From assembly GCA_030248215.1 (NCBI GenBank), contig JASANG010001062.1, positions 1 through 64,000 of the forward strand: 64,000 nt of DNA, written 5' to 3'. The DNA is from Enoplolaimus lenunculus. Lineage: Eukaryota > Nematoda > Enoplea > Enoplida > Thoracostomopsidae. The position numbers were made by a program, and so were the translations under genes. The notes under the pieces are model-generated. The model saw only the letters and a list, made by a program, of their open reading frames with translations, made no database searches and had not been told where the DNA came from. Shown piece after piece: positions 1 to 11,689 of the stretch (its first letter is position 1; every line of letters starts with the position of its first letter).

Positions 1-480
1 TACGTAGTGCAAACTGTTCATGAAGTAAAAGTCTATATGAGGCGCATATGACATTGGATCCAATGTACTGATGGCGTCTGTTATCATAGGAGCGCGGTGG
101 TGTTGTAAAAATTTATTAAGGTAATTGGAACGGTCCGTTCCAGCAATATATAATGCGATTAAGGAGGTTTAGCCCCTTTCTTAAATAAAGGGGGATATGA
201 ACATTAGACACGAAAACAACACATGAAAAGGCGGCTATAGGATACCCCTGAAAAGAAAGGGGGATAAAATCCAATGTTATCCATGACCGTGCTCGTTCCT
301 TGACCACTCGTTTCCCCGGTGTCACCTCGGACTTTTATCCGTTTACTCCTTCCTCGATCTACCTAAATGTGCAATAAATAACATAAGTCCAGCTTGATTA
401 GAAAGTTTTGAACAAATTTTCAGTGCAATATATTACTTTACGTTGATCTCGTAAAGTATCTCAGGTAATTCTCGTATTTG
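1..480. other. No gene recognised
   Basis: AT-rich sequence with only short open stretches and no splice-bounded exon, repeat or RNA gene that I can support. Confidence 0.4.
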
Positions 481-1970
481 CGATTAGTGTAGTAGTATTT
501 GATCTCGTTATCATGGCTTCTAACATTCGTTTGAATCCATCTCGCGTAGATCATCAACCCGCGATAATTCCGGACCAACCACCTAGCGATTTCAATTGCC
601 ATCTGTCGATAATCCGCTAGCAACCGCTGATATGAGTTGGCCATACGACCGTGTGGGGAACCAACGAATTTAGATTGGTTAGAGGAAATAATAGGAGGTA
701 GTTTCGCATAATGTACAGATTCAGGTACCTGCACCTAGGGAACAAACGGCTCAACAGCAGCAGTGGGGTCCGGATCCAGGACTACCACCATTTCTACCTG
801 AACTGGCCAGACTATCCCAGCATAACAATGATTAGCAAACCAGCCCACTATATGACAGAAACATAAATAGCGCACCAGGAGGGAAACGCGATCGCGTTGT
901 AACACCTACAGCTAATAACAATTTTTATTTTAATCGTGCTCAGGCTACCCCTTTGTTAGAAATAGACCATATTATGGTAGGTAAGTCCCAAATTTGCAAG
1001 TAGGTCCGTCACAATATACGAATTATATCCCACGTTATCAAAATTACCAATATCAACGAGGAGTTTTACCTCAGAATTGTAGACAAGCATACCATTATGA
1101 CCAAACGTAAACAAGTGTGAATACATATTATATACATGACGCAAGATTCGTATACAAAGCAAAAATGGTGCCCAAGACATAGTGTCCACTGTCGAATTGC
1201 GCTACATACAAATCCAGTTTTGGGAAATGATGTGTGATTATCGATTTAGTTGTCACGCAAGGTGAAATCTCTACGACCGTGGTGGACTTTCTCCTTGATC
1301 AATCGTGTTACAAATTGTGTTGGAACAAAGTGCAAGATCTTGAAGCTATTCAAAAACATCTTTTAGTTTGCGAGAAACACTTTGATGTCTCACTACACTC
1401 GATCGATTGGCTGGATGCGCGTGAAATGACAAGCATTATTTCGTCGGAAGCGATGCCACAAAAACTCAAATTAGCACATAAACACGTATTTGGTTGGCAA
1501 CGTTCAGATATGCGGCTGATCGGTCCCGCATTGCTCAAAATCTATGGCGACTATAAGCGAATGCAAAAAGGATCACGAAAACAACCGGAATATGTGACGA
1601 TCGACACAACGCAGTTGGTAGAATACATGACGCATGATCCAAATCCGATAGGCATCGTGTTGATCACTATGTTACAACTTCAAAATATTCAAAGATTACG
1701 AACTGTACAATACATGCAGCAGTATATACAAGAAGCGTTTCATGAGTTCACTCACGTCGACAACATCAAAGTTAAAGCTTATTTCGACAAAAGGATACGT
1801 GAGGAATGTTTTTACACAAATTCTAATACTTGACGCAAGATGCTAAGAAACCTTATAACATCGGAATAATTATAGACTGGACTATTCACGCTGATGGCGT
1901 TGTCAGAAATAGCAATGGCAATTATATTCTTGTACTGTGTGCATAGATTATTTGATAATGACATTGGTAT
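481..1970 (+). pseudogene. Broken coding-like stretch of unknown family
   Basis: Plus-strand coding-like sequence. The longest open part is 1231-1833 (about 200 codons), which has no ATG near its start and so is an internal part of something longer or an exon. Its product is mixed polar and helical, without signal peptide or membrane segment, and I do not recognise it. Upstream are open pieces rich in Gln, Pro and Asn (about 715-930) of the kind seen in disordered gag-like or nucleoprotein-like tails; downstream is a short piece containing IIIDWTIHADGVV. Several breaks separate these pieces. It may be the remains of a transposon or virus-like element, or a decayed host gene; no hallmark motif decides between them. 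Confidence 0.35.
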
Positions 1971-3190
1971 TATATGGTGCGCGTTTGCTGCATCCAGCGG
2001 TAATACGGTGTATAGTCATGGTTGTGATCTCGATGGGGGTTGGTAAAAACATTTAATAGTCGGATTGACGTTTTTAGCCATATGTACTTGGATGATGGAT
2101 TGAGGATTTTTATAGCGGCTCGCATAGTTTGGAAGTGCCTCTGTTTCCGTTTGACCTTGCCCGATAGAGCTTCTGGCGACTCAAACCCCTTAGTCTCATT
2201 CAGCACCCACCGGGTGCAAGGTACAGACAAAATATAGCGAGCGTTGAGGGTTGTGTGTTACCGGTTGAGGCTCTGGAAAGTCAAAGGGTGCAAGAGATTC
2301 AAAAAAGGAACTGTGCAGGTGACCCGTTTATTTCTTGCTCTGCTGCTAGTGAAAAATGTATGTATTTAGCGAGTTAAATTTGCTTTCCGAATTTCAGCAC
2401 CACTGAGTTTCAGCAACCCCACGGGGTTTGATGTTTCATTTCAATGTTTTGAACTGGTGCAGGGGTTTTTTAGCGTGAACTCAAATTAAAAAAGGGTCTG
2501 TCATAGGGTATAGAGGCTCGCCTGGTCAAAACAAGGAGGATCAGCTATTTTTTTATAGAATCGCAGGACATTAATCATGGGAAATCTACCTAACTGTGGG
2601 CTGGAGATTTGGGACCCGCCATGAGACCGTAGACTCTCCGCATCATGCTTCCTGGTCTACAGAACTAGCAAGCTTAAATTGAGTCCGAAAGAAAAAGGAC
2701 GAGAGGGCTGCGGGATCCTGGAGTGAGAAATGCGAGTAAATACTATTTTCCTGCAAGGTGCCGTTGTCTTTTCGGAATCAGCTGTTTACCACGCGTTTTC
2801 GAGTGCCTTGACGTCTAATTTCTTTTTGCCCCATAGTTAGTGATTGATGTGTTTGTGTATCGAGCAGTTTGAAAGTTTTTCAAGAAGATTGGGTTTCAGT
2901 GATTTCCGCGGTAGTTTGAATTTCAAAACAAGTTTGAAATGGTATAGGGAATTTTACTGAATATTTTAGTTTTGATTGGCAAGGGGGTTGAGTGAGCTCT
3001 GGCTGTTTTCAAAAAGGGGTTCTGATGTTGAGTTTTACGACAATTCGGGGTGGATGCCGTTTGATAGAAGCAAGCTAGGGGGAATTTTCGTGGTTCCGGG
3101 AGCGAGCGGTTAGGAATTAGAGACCGGTTGGAGAACCGTTTTAGGGATCTAATATCATTTGACGCCGGTATAGCGTGTAATAATGACGCT
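1971..3190. other. Unassigned sequence, slightly GC-richer
   Basis: No exon, terminal repeat or RNA gene recognised. Base composition is less AT-rich than the host gene introns to the right, as in the mobile-element neighbourhood that follows, so this is probably old repeat DNA. Confidence 0.3.
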
Positions 3191-3381
3191 CATGAAATTT
3201 GGTTATTTCCGGCCCTAGGAGCAGGAATGCATTTTTTATTTTTCGAATTTCGGCTGCTAAAATGGTCCTATTTGATCCAGCTCATCGTGCTCATCAAGAA
3301 ACATCCCACAACCCTACGATTCGACTAATATTAGAAAAATTATGGACCTTTGAGTTTTCGGACTTCGCGTGTAAGTATTTA

Positions 3382-4030
3382 TGCGGGGTTTACGTTATAA
3401 CTGGGAAACCCGGAACACGTTTTGTCCCATGTTGATTCGACGTCGACATAAAATATTGTTAACTAAATAGCAGGTAATACGACGAAATGTGAATGTCGCA
3501 TGATATGGGTCTACAAACCACGAATCTCATGCAACCAACGTATACAAATAGCCATATGTCATATGATGCCGCGGGACATATAAGCGAATATCATATGATA
3601 TTTTTTAAAATTCTACTAAATATCATGTGACATTGTTAAGGACAATGCAGTTTTTGCACACTAATAAAACAGTAAAAAGCTAGATAACGTAGCATTAAAT
3701 CATTTCGAAAGCTGAATTAGCTCCTACGTTTTTGTTTCTGGCAAAAATGTACCCAAAATATATTTCTAAGAACGAATATTTCAAGTTTCACATTTTAGTA
3801 TCATATGACATTCTAAAGGACATTAAGGCTAGTTTACCACAACTTAGCAGATATTTTCAAAGGTTATCATGTGATATTGCACTACAAACAGTGAATGTCA
3901 CATCAGGATAGCAGACAATTCAAATTTTTTGAATTTGATAGTGGATCGATGTGCAGACAATATGTTGCCCGCTATTGTAATAGGGACAAAACGTGTTCCA
4001 GGCTGCCCCAGTTATAACGTGAACCCCGCA
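3382..4030. mobile_element. PIF/Harbinger-like MITE, uninterrupted copy A
   Basis: Terminal inverted repeats of about 47 bases: the left end starts TGCGGGGTTTACGTTATAAC and the right end is its near-exact reverse complement. A 3-base target duplication TTA flanks it (3379-3381 and 4031-4033), and removing the element restores the surrounding tandem-repeat unit. A TWA target duplication is typical of the PIF/Harbinger superfamily. No transposase is encoded, so it is non-autonomous. The interior holds several copies of a palindromic ATATCATATGATAT-like motif. A second copy at 11268-22027 is 640 bases once its own insertion is removed. Confidence 0.85.
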
Positions 4031-5055
4031 TTACGGATCCCGGTCCGGAAAACGCGATTTTCACTTTTCCGGGGTTGGGCGTTAAATATAATTTCATTCG
4101 ACTCAGCTGGTTGAGCTGGTCAAGAAAACCACCCCGAACCCTATCCGCAAAACAACAGTTAGAAAATTGCGAGCCCCTAAAGTTTTTTGAAAGCTAACAT
4201 GTAAGTACTTTACGGATCCCGGTCCGAAAAATGCAATCTTTACTTTTCCGGGGTTTTGTTCTGAAATTGGTACCATTCCACTCGACTCGAAGAGCTGATA
4301 AAGACAATCACCCCGAACCCTGTCCGCAAACTAATAGTTAAGGAGTTATGGCGGATATAAGGTTTTAAAATTTTACATGTAGTACCTTACGGATCGGAAC
4401 CTGAAAAACAAAGTTTATACCGTTCGATTTGGCTCGTTGAGTAGAGCAAGAAAACTATAAGGTTGGGACCCTGCACCTAAGCATAAGCCACCTATCCTTG
4501 GCGATCCCAATCTTATAGCAGTATGATGATAACTCACAGAGTGAGCCTTGCTGCGTTGGTCCAGTCGTGTTCGGGATAGGATTTCCGTGCCCAGGTCTGG
4601 AATGCACTTGCATCCATAATCCTAGTCCGTCATCACCGGACCCATTAGCCGCGCAACTTTCAACTGGCAGTAAACCGGCCAGCCGAACTACGGCTGGACT
4701 AAACCGCCACATGGGTCGGGGCTAAAAACGGGGACCCGCACCGCCCATTTTAGGGCTGTTGAAATTTTACATACACAGATTAATCAAAAGTCACTGGATC
4801 CAAAAATAACCGGAAAAGGAAAAAGAAAAGAAAAAAGCCTTCCCCAGTCCGGACAATAACAACAAAGCTCAACCTAAGCTAACTTGGCCCGGTACCAAGG
4901 TCACTTAGGTTAAGTATAACAAAAACAGACTCTGACCAGCAGAGTTTCGGAGCTCCCTTATAACAAACAACAAAGCCAAACAACAAAAAACACTCGTTTA
5001 GGTTTATTTGCAATAAAACTATATCCTCAGTATTATGAAAATTACAATTCGAACA

Positions 5056-5082
5056 GCAAAAAAAAAAAAAAAACAAAAAAAA

Positions 5083-5134
<52 letters not shown>
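5056..5134 (+). repeat. Poly(A)/poly(T) tract
   Basis: About 75 bases of nearly pure A on the plus strand (T on the strand of the enclosing LTR-like repeat). The second copy at 8.6-10.3 kb lacks it, so it expanded or was inserted after the two copies separated. Open frames of poly-Lys or poly-Phe across it are meaningless. Confidence 0.9.
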
Positions 5135-5136
<2 letters not shown>

Positions 5137-5362
5137 AGTATCATGGCTGCGGACCCCGGCGACAGTGCTGGCCACCGGATGCTACAACGATGTAAGAGAA
5201 TTAGCGTAAATTTTCTGTAGCCGACTTCTGCTCTCGAAGCCGGCCACGTTTGCTGAAAGCGGAAAGCGAACCAAACAAAAAGCCAAAACTATATAAGAAT
5301 ACAAGCTGTCCAAGCAAGGCATCAGTCGAATAGTTTGTCGTACAGCAAAACGTCGTAATGAT

Positions 5363-5462
5363 GAACTGAATGCCTAAAATGTTCAATCGGCAGCAGCTTT
5401 TATACCCTGCCGGTTGGCTAAATTGAATTTGCATAATCGGAAGCTTATTTGCATAAGCTTCC
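5363..5462 (-). promoter_or_regulatory. Octamer/TATA/initiator promoter of the LTR-like repeat
   Basis: On the minus strand: two octamers ATGCAAAT (5447-5454 and 5427-5434), the first at the centre of a 24-base near-palindrome (5439-5462); then TATAAAAG (5397-5404); then an initiator-like TTCAGTTC (5363-5370) about 30 bases downstream. The TATA-to-initiator spacing is canonical for RNA polymerase II. Octamers are bound by POU-domain factors in animals. The same order occurs in the second copy near 9080-9210. Confidence 0.6.
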
Positions 5463-6190
5463 GGAAATTTTTCAAAATTTCACAAAATTTTCCGAGAGCC
5501 AGTTGTGGCCTGCGTAGGCGTATCAACGAAAAGAAATGCAACAACTATAAGTACAAAACAACAACATCAACATATTCCAAAGCCAACCCGAAAACAAAGA
5601 ACAGGCGCGCATAATATGCGAACGCCGAGGGGGTAGGTGACCAACAAATCGCATTTGAGCTTAGGTGAACGTAGGTCAAACATCGGTGAAATTTCTTGAT
5701 TTACGCACTTGCAAGCTGCTCAGCATGAGTAAAAAATTTCAGCCGCTGCATGAGCCCGATGATCGCCTGACCCCGCGCCACTCGCTAGCGCCCACGGGGT
5801 AGACGTCCCCTCTGCGAATGAAATAATAACAAATGTTTGCGGCTTTGGCCCTGAGCGGAAAAGCTCCGCGATTACTGGGCAAATGTTTCATTAAAAATTT
5901 CAAATTTCAAGAGCGCGCACCCTGGGACATCCCTACAAAAACGACCCCGAAACTGATCCGCAAACCAACAGTTCAAAAGTTATGGCCTGCTTAAGGTCGC
6001 TCTGTTTAAAGCTCATACACGTTACGGATCAGACTCCCCAAAAATGCGATTTTCACTTTATCGGGGTATGGTAATAAGTTTGGTACCATTTCGATAGCCC
6101 ATATTCCGCTGACCAATAAAACCACACCAAACATGTGCCGCAAACAAATACCTACTTGGGAAGCTTTTTTCGGCCAAATTACGGAGGGAC

Positions 6191-6985
6191 CTATTCATGT
6201 GTTTAATTACAAGACAAATCATGAGAAATATAGTTTTGACCTTTTTTGAGAAATAACACGAGAACTGAACTTGTTGGCTCTTTCTCGCCCTCTGGACTCA
6301 GGAAACTGCCCAGAATGTAGCTCGGAACTAACATTTCGAGTGTTGGGGGTATTTAAAAATTTCTGAAAATTGCGAGCCTCTAACGGGTTTAACTTGTGAC
6401 ATCTTTGACACCGCCCCAGTTGCTCTAATAGCCTAGCAACCGATCTATGCATATTAGGTATTTTTAGCGTGGAACTCGTCTGATGAGGTCGGTTTAGCTT
6501 TTCCAACTTTAGCTAACTGTAAGTATCGATATAAATAAGGAACCATAAGTGTGCTGGGTACATTATTTAAGCAAAAAATAGGCAATGACTAGTGTGTCTA
6601 CTGTGCTAAATAATATTGTGGGCCTTTTCAATAGTTGTGCTGAGTTATGTCATTGTTTTATGCTCTCTTGAATTCTGGTGTTTACTGACTTCTATGTTCT
6701 TCTGTTTTTGGTGTTATGATTTTTGTCCCTATACTCCCTCTCGGCACCATTTTTAAGACGAGTCCAATACGCCTCAATGGGCAGTTGTACAGGATACGCT
6801 AATAGAATATGTAAGAAGAGGGATGCGGTACACCATAGAAGCCGCACAGAGGTTATCTGGATTTTTGGGACGATTCTGCATCCGTGGGTAGACTCTTGAA
6901 ATACTTCCCGTCATCTAGGAGCCACCCCGACCCCGTTAACCTTGCAAGAGTGAAGAACCACGTCATTGCAGCTTTGACGCCGATT
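6191..6985. other. No gene recognised
   Basis: A 95-codon open frame on the minus strand (6219-6506) has no recognisable domain or splice context and I do not support it as a gene. No terminal repeats identified. Confidence 0.3.
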
Positions 6986-7003
6986 TACACGCAAAACCGC
7001 CGA

Positions 7004-7199
7004 CCAATCAGCGGTTGTTTGGGTAGTTGTGTACACCGCTCTTTCATTGGTTCGCAATGACTAGCATTTTTTGTCCAATCGGATCGCTGCATGGCTGCTG
7101 TTTTTGAGATTATGATTGGCTAGGCTCAACGACGAATCGCGTAGGGACTGAGCGCGGTGTAAAAGAGCGCTGCACGGGCTGTGCAGTCAGTTCAGTCTT
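7004..7199 (+). promoter_or_regulatory. Promoter-like cluster of CCAAT boxes
   Basis: Four CCAAT boxes on either strand lie within 116 bases (7004-7008, 7046-7050, 7075-7079, 7115-7119). They are followed by a TATA-like TGTAAAAG (about 7158-7165) and a doubled initiator TCAGTTCAGTC starting at 7187, about 28 bases downstream. This looks like a polymerase II promoter firing rightward. No coding exon follows that I recognise, and the TATA/initiator design resembles that of the LTR-like repeats on either side, so it may belong to a mobile element. Confidence 0.45.
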
Positions 7200-8616
7200 A
7201 AATTTTTCGGTTTTTGAAGTCGCGAGCTCGAGAAGCGACAGCAAACCGAGCTCACTACACGCGGTTGCGACATAGCGTGTACGTGAGTCTCGGGGCGCTA
7301 TTCGACAGAGAGATCCCGGGGCACGTAAATATTTAAGGGGGGCTGTGTTAAAGGGGGCCCAGTTGGGACTGTCCCAGTTTCACGAAGGGGGTGTGGCGAA
7401 TTAAGTTGTTTTTGATTCAAAGTTTGCCTATCGTTAGCGATAACGTGGGTACAAAGGTTTTCCTGTAAAATTCTAAGAGTGGAACAAACTTGGAGGTATC
7501 GTGAAACTGCCAATTAAACAAACTAATGAAACACTGCTAGCTTAAAACCAGCAACTAAAATTTCCCGGTAACTTTAAGATACCCGCTTGCATTCAGGTAT
7601 TGGTTGTCAAGAATGGCAGGAAGGCCAAAACTGCCTCGTGATAAGCACCAGGATTTGTCTCAAAAAGAGCTAAGCACCTAACCATCTGAGAAAATATTGG
7701 TGTACCCCGTGGCATGAGTAGGTTCTAACCAGGCCCCAGGGATTCCTCTAAGAATTATGTTAACTAGGACCGGTAGTAAAGCTTGCCAACCGAGACACTG
7801 AACTCACAGCACGAGCCATAGCCTGCCAACGGATAAAATTACAGAGTGCTTAAGGAATATCAGCAGCAAACTGCGACCCTCGTAAAATTTCTATAAAATC
7901 TTTCCCTTTCCATTTTTGGAGGTCTATACGGTGCGGCTTTTAGGGTTGTACCTAGCAATTTAAGCGAGTCTAACTCTACCTGATTCGGCAATGGCGAAAA
8001 CCCTGGGTAGGCTGAATATATCGGGGGAACGAGCGCCAGGCGTACTGCCACGCACCTCTACGGTAAGCTTGTATCTTAGATAATCTCGACCGCAAAAGCA
8101 GAACAAATCCCAAAACCCCAAAATCCTCCGGTATGGTGGCTAGTCCACGTTCAGGTAATCATAGGTACGAAACTTTGATTAATAAGCCAGGATAAATTTA
8201 ATTTCTTTTTGTTTTCTTTCAGCAATTATTGCCTTAAGCTATAACTAGCAAATCTGCTCACAGCACCTCGTGCTAACAAAAACCAGCAAGACTCAACAAT
8301 TACTTTTGCTTTAGCTCTAAAAATCTGCTAAGGTATACCTTTGTTATTCGAATGCTTGTAACATTGTTGTATGCATTGTATAAATTTATGATAAGCCAAA
8401 ACTTCAACTGAGTTCAGTACTGAACCAAAAGCGGTTTCAATTATTTTAAGCTCCTGGCCTTGAGCTATGGCTAGTTAAATATTTTAAATCAAGGAATCAA
8501 AGGCTCAAGTTAACTTTTGCTCTAAAACCTCATTAAATTATGTTTAAGATAGCGACATTGGTTCGAATCAGTGTCACTTTAATCAAAACTGAAGGCTTGG
8601 ATCGATCCGCCTTGTG
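7200..8616. other. Unassigned sequence between two inverted LTR-like copies
   Basis: No exon or clear terminal repeat was found. The stretch lies between the promoter-like cluster and the start of the second LTR-like copy. Confidence 0.3.
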
Positions 8617-10270
8617 GGGATGTCCTTGGGCCCATGCACTTGAAAATAGAAAACTTTTCTAAAGTTTGCATCGGAAACTGCGGAATTTTCCGCTTTGGGT
8701 CGAAACCGCTGCTGTATTTTGATTTATTTTCTAGACGCGGTGAGAACGTCTACTCTGCGGCCGCAAGAGTGCGGCCACAGAGTGCGGCCATTCTGAGGCG
8801 TCCGATTTAGCGGTTTTGAAAAATTTAGACCTTCAGTTACAATTAAGGGTGCGTGTGCGGGTATGTTTGAGCTTGCTGTTACCTAGGTCAACTGGGTTAA
8901 TAACCTCCTCCCAAGCCAACCCGGGGTCTTAGGCGTTTTTACACATCCGTCATGTGCTTTACTGTTACCCCCCTATTTGTTGTATATAGTTCTGTTATTA
9001 TTGTTGCTTGTGTTTATTTCTGTTAATTTTGAATTTTCCGGCTTATGCAAAACAACAGCCGGTTTTTAAAGTTCCTGTAAAATTTTAAAATTTTTCGGAA
9101 GCTTATGCAAACAAGCTTCCGTTTATGCAAATTTCTGTAGCCAATATTTTGGGTATGAAAGCTGGTGCTGTCCTAGAACTTTAGGCATTCAGTTCATTTT
9201 CGTCTTCAGATTGCCAGTATGGCACTCAAACTTTTGCGAATGCCTACTAAGCGTTATTTAATTGTTTTTTTTGTGTTTCTGTTTTCACTCGGCGGTGTGG
9301 CCGGCTTCGAGCACAGAAGTCGGCTACGGAAAGTTTTGTCTTGTTACACGTTTTCCCGGTACCGCGAGCACAGAAGTCGGCTACGGAAAGTTTTGTCTTG
9401 TTACACGTTTTCTCGGTCACCGGTGGCCGGAGGCGTCAGCGGTACCGGGAAATGTGGCAAAATTTTAACGGGTTCAACATATATTGTTACTTGCAAAATT
9501 CTTTAGTAATAAAGCACAAATTTCCAGTTTAAAGGGTACTTCCTTATAATATCTGGGAAGCTTCCAACATTTTGTTGCAGCTTTAACGTAGAGATTGTTG
9601 CTTTACTCTAATTAGCTAGCTTTTTTCGTTCTTGACACGTCAATCCAAGCTGGACGGGGCGGTTTTAGTTGACTCTGACTCGGACTGGTTCGATTCGCTA
9701 CCGAGCGAGTCCGAGTTAAAATTTGTTGTTGTTGTCCGGACCTGGGAAAGTTTTTTATTTTTAGATGCATTGATTTTTGTCGAAAAGTGCACATAAAAAT
9801 TGCTACAGTCCTAAAAATGGACAGTGTGGGTCTCTATTTTTCTTTTTCCTTTTTGTCCAACACTTTTTCAACAAAAATTTGTTTTTCCCCGCACTCCGAA
9901 TTTTGTCTGCCCACCGGACGGTTAAGGGAATTGCCCGCCATGGTGGTCAGAAGTTTTAACCAGGGGCTGGAATGCGCGAGGATAAGAGTCTCCTAGCCCC
10001 GAACTTTGCGGCCGAAAAGTCCAGTCGTGGTTCGGCTGGCCGGCTAATAGCCGGTTAGACGTTGATTTCATTGCTTGATTAAAGCAATCCACGGGTCCGG
10101 TGATAATGGGTATGGACTGCAGGGGTACTCTAGGTCAGGCGGAGTTCCTATCCCGAACACGGCTAAGCGAGCGCAGATGAGCTGACTCAGCAAGTTATCA
10201 TCGCAATGTGAAAAGGTCTTTGTCCGAGTGTCTAAATTTTGCAGATCGTCCACCAAACCCCACAAAGGAT
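8617..10270 (+). mobile_element. LTR-like promoter-bearing repeat, copy 2
   Basis: Homologous to 5935-4456 read on the minus strand, so the two copies face each other as a diverged inverted pair about 2.7 kb apart. It starts at GGATGTCCTTGGGCCCATGC, has octamer ATGCAAAT-like sites near 9085-9135, a TATGAAAG box near 9153 and the initiator TTCAGTTC near 9190. An AATAAA lies near 9509. Short open frames starting at 9219-9341 run over an internal duplication and are not genes. Family is unknown; it looks old and non-coding. Confidence 0.5.
9309..9422 (+). repeat. 57-base tandem duplication
   Basis: The block GAGCACAGAAGTCGGCTACG and its continuation occurs twice with a period of 57 (starts 9309 and 9366), ending in CGGTACC versus CGGTCACC. 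The homologous repeat at 4456-5935 has only one copy, so the duplication is specific to this copy. Confidence 0.85.
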
Positions 10271-11267
10271 ACAAGAACCCCTACATCCAAATCGAAGACC
10301 AGATCGCTCTTGAATCCAATTATTGGAGTTTATTCAGGAGAGATAGCATAAAACTAGCAATCCAAGTTAACAAACACGGATAAAAACTCAATTGTTGTTG
10401 GTGCGAACCAACAACATACAAAGGTGTTCTTAAGGAGCATAGGCGTAGGGCGATATCGGAATTTTGTGATTCTCAATACCCGATATCACGCCAGGGGGAC
10501 CATCATCCTCTGGACAAGTAGCTAAATTGGCAGATCCACGGCCACGAACACCCGTGAGAGTATTCTCTCGGATACGTCCGCAGGGATACTCGTTGATCTT
10601 ACCGTAACAATATTTCTCATGTTACATTATTTGTTATTTTTGTCATTTTGTACTAATTTATAAACGTGAACACTTTTACCGCAAATTTTTATTTTTAAAT
10701 ATGTTATAATGATAATTTTATACATTTTGGGTTCAAAATTTTCTACAAAAATTTTTAAATACAAAAATATAAATTGTTTACATATCATTGCATTCGGGTA
10801 TCAATCTATGGCGTTTGTGAACTACGTATCGGCAAATGTGCATGGCGCTGCATATATGTCCTTGGATTCAAGGCGTCTCTTAGTATGTTGTTGCGATCGT
10901 TCTCGAACGGGTCGTCGGACGCGTCCAAATCTACCGCTTTCATCCTAAACCTTTCAACGATTTGACAGTTGCGGAACGCAACTTCCAATGGGGGCATTGG
11001 GCTGAAAAGAAAGGAGGATGTACGAATCTGGTTGCGTCCACCGTCTCGTGGGTAAATGGAACTTATGTTCTGATTTCCGGAGATTCACACAGTTTAGTGC
11101 GGTGGAATTTTTTCGCACGCGAGATGGTTAGAAATAAGAATACCGGAGGGAAGGTTTTAGGACGACAGACTCGGTTGCAGCCTCGTACATGCAGTTGCAG
11201 AAAGTTATAAATTGGTAAATTGTGACATGCCCTCTGGGGTGATTATTTGGATGTAATTGGTGTGTAA
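10271..11267. other. Unassigned sequence
   Basis: Short overlapping open frames occur on both strands (10709-11210) but there is no domain, signal peptide or convincing splice structure. I see no gene. Confidence 0.3.
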
Positions 11268-11689
11268 TGCGGCGTTCACGTTATAACTGGGGCAGCCTGG
11301 AACACGTTTTGTCCAAGTTAATTGGACGTCAACATAAAATTTTGTGATCGGGATAGCGGTTATTTAGACAAAATGTGAATGCCACATGACATTGGCTTAC
11401 AAATCATTGATCTCAACAGATCATCGTATACAAATAGCCATTTGTTATATAATACTGCGGGACATTTATGCGAATATCATATGATATTCTAAAATTTTAC
11501 TAACTATCATATGATATTTAAACTGATCAATGGAATTTTTGCGCGCTAAGAAAACAGTAAAAAGACAGATAATGCAGCATTAAATGATTTCGCAAGTTGA
11601 ATTAGCTTCTACGTTTCTGTTTCTCGCAAAATTGTTGCAAAATATATTTCTAAATACAAATAAGTCAAATTTGAAATTTTAGTATCATA

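Larger units (their letters stand above)
4456..5935 (-). mobile_element. LTR-like promoter-bearing repeat, copy 1
   Basis: About 1.5 kb inserted in the 178-base array. Reverse-complementing it gives a sequence clearly homologous, at roughly 60-70% by eye, to 8617-10270. Shared blocks are an octamer-rich palindrome, a TATA box with initiator, a GGCCGGCTTCGAG-AGAAGTCGGCTAC block, a TTGTCCGGAC block, and a GGTTCGGCTGGCCGG-ATCCCGAACACG block near the distal end. The layout (enhancer, TATA, initiator, then a long transcribed part) resembles a solo LTR of an unrecognised family. I see no coding region, and it looks old. Exact ends and family are uncertain. Confidence 0.5.
3190..6190 (+). repeat. 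Tandem array of ~178-base units, interrupted twice
   Basis: Units begin with TTACGGATCCCGGTCCG-like sequence at about 4031, 4210 and 4387 and again near 6022, giving a period of about 177-179. Each unit carries a TTTTCACTTTTCCGGGG block and a CACCCCGAACCC-TCCGCAAA block. A more diverged unit precedes 3379. The array is cut by a Harbinger-like element (3382-4030) and by an LTR-like repeat (about 4456-5935), after which the unit resumes at ACCCCGAAACTGATCCGCAA. The units are well diverged from each other, so the array is old. Confidence 0.75.

Noticed and set aside
4879-5220. Poly-Phe and poly-Lys open frames
   Set aside because: Generated by the poly(A)/poly(T) tract within the LTR-like repeat.
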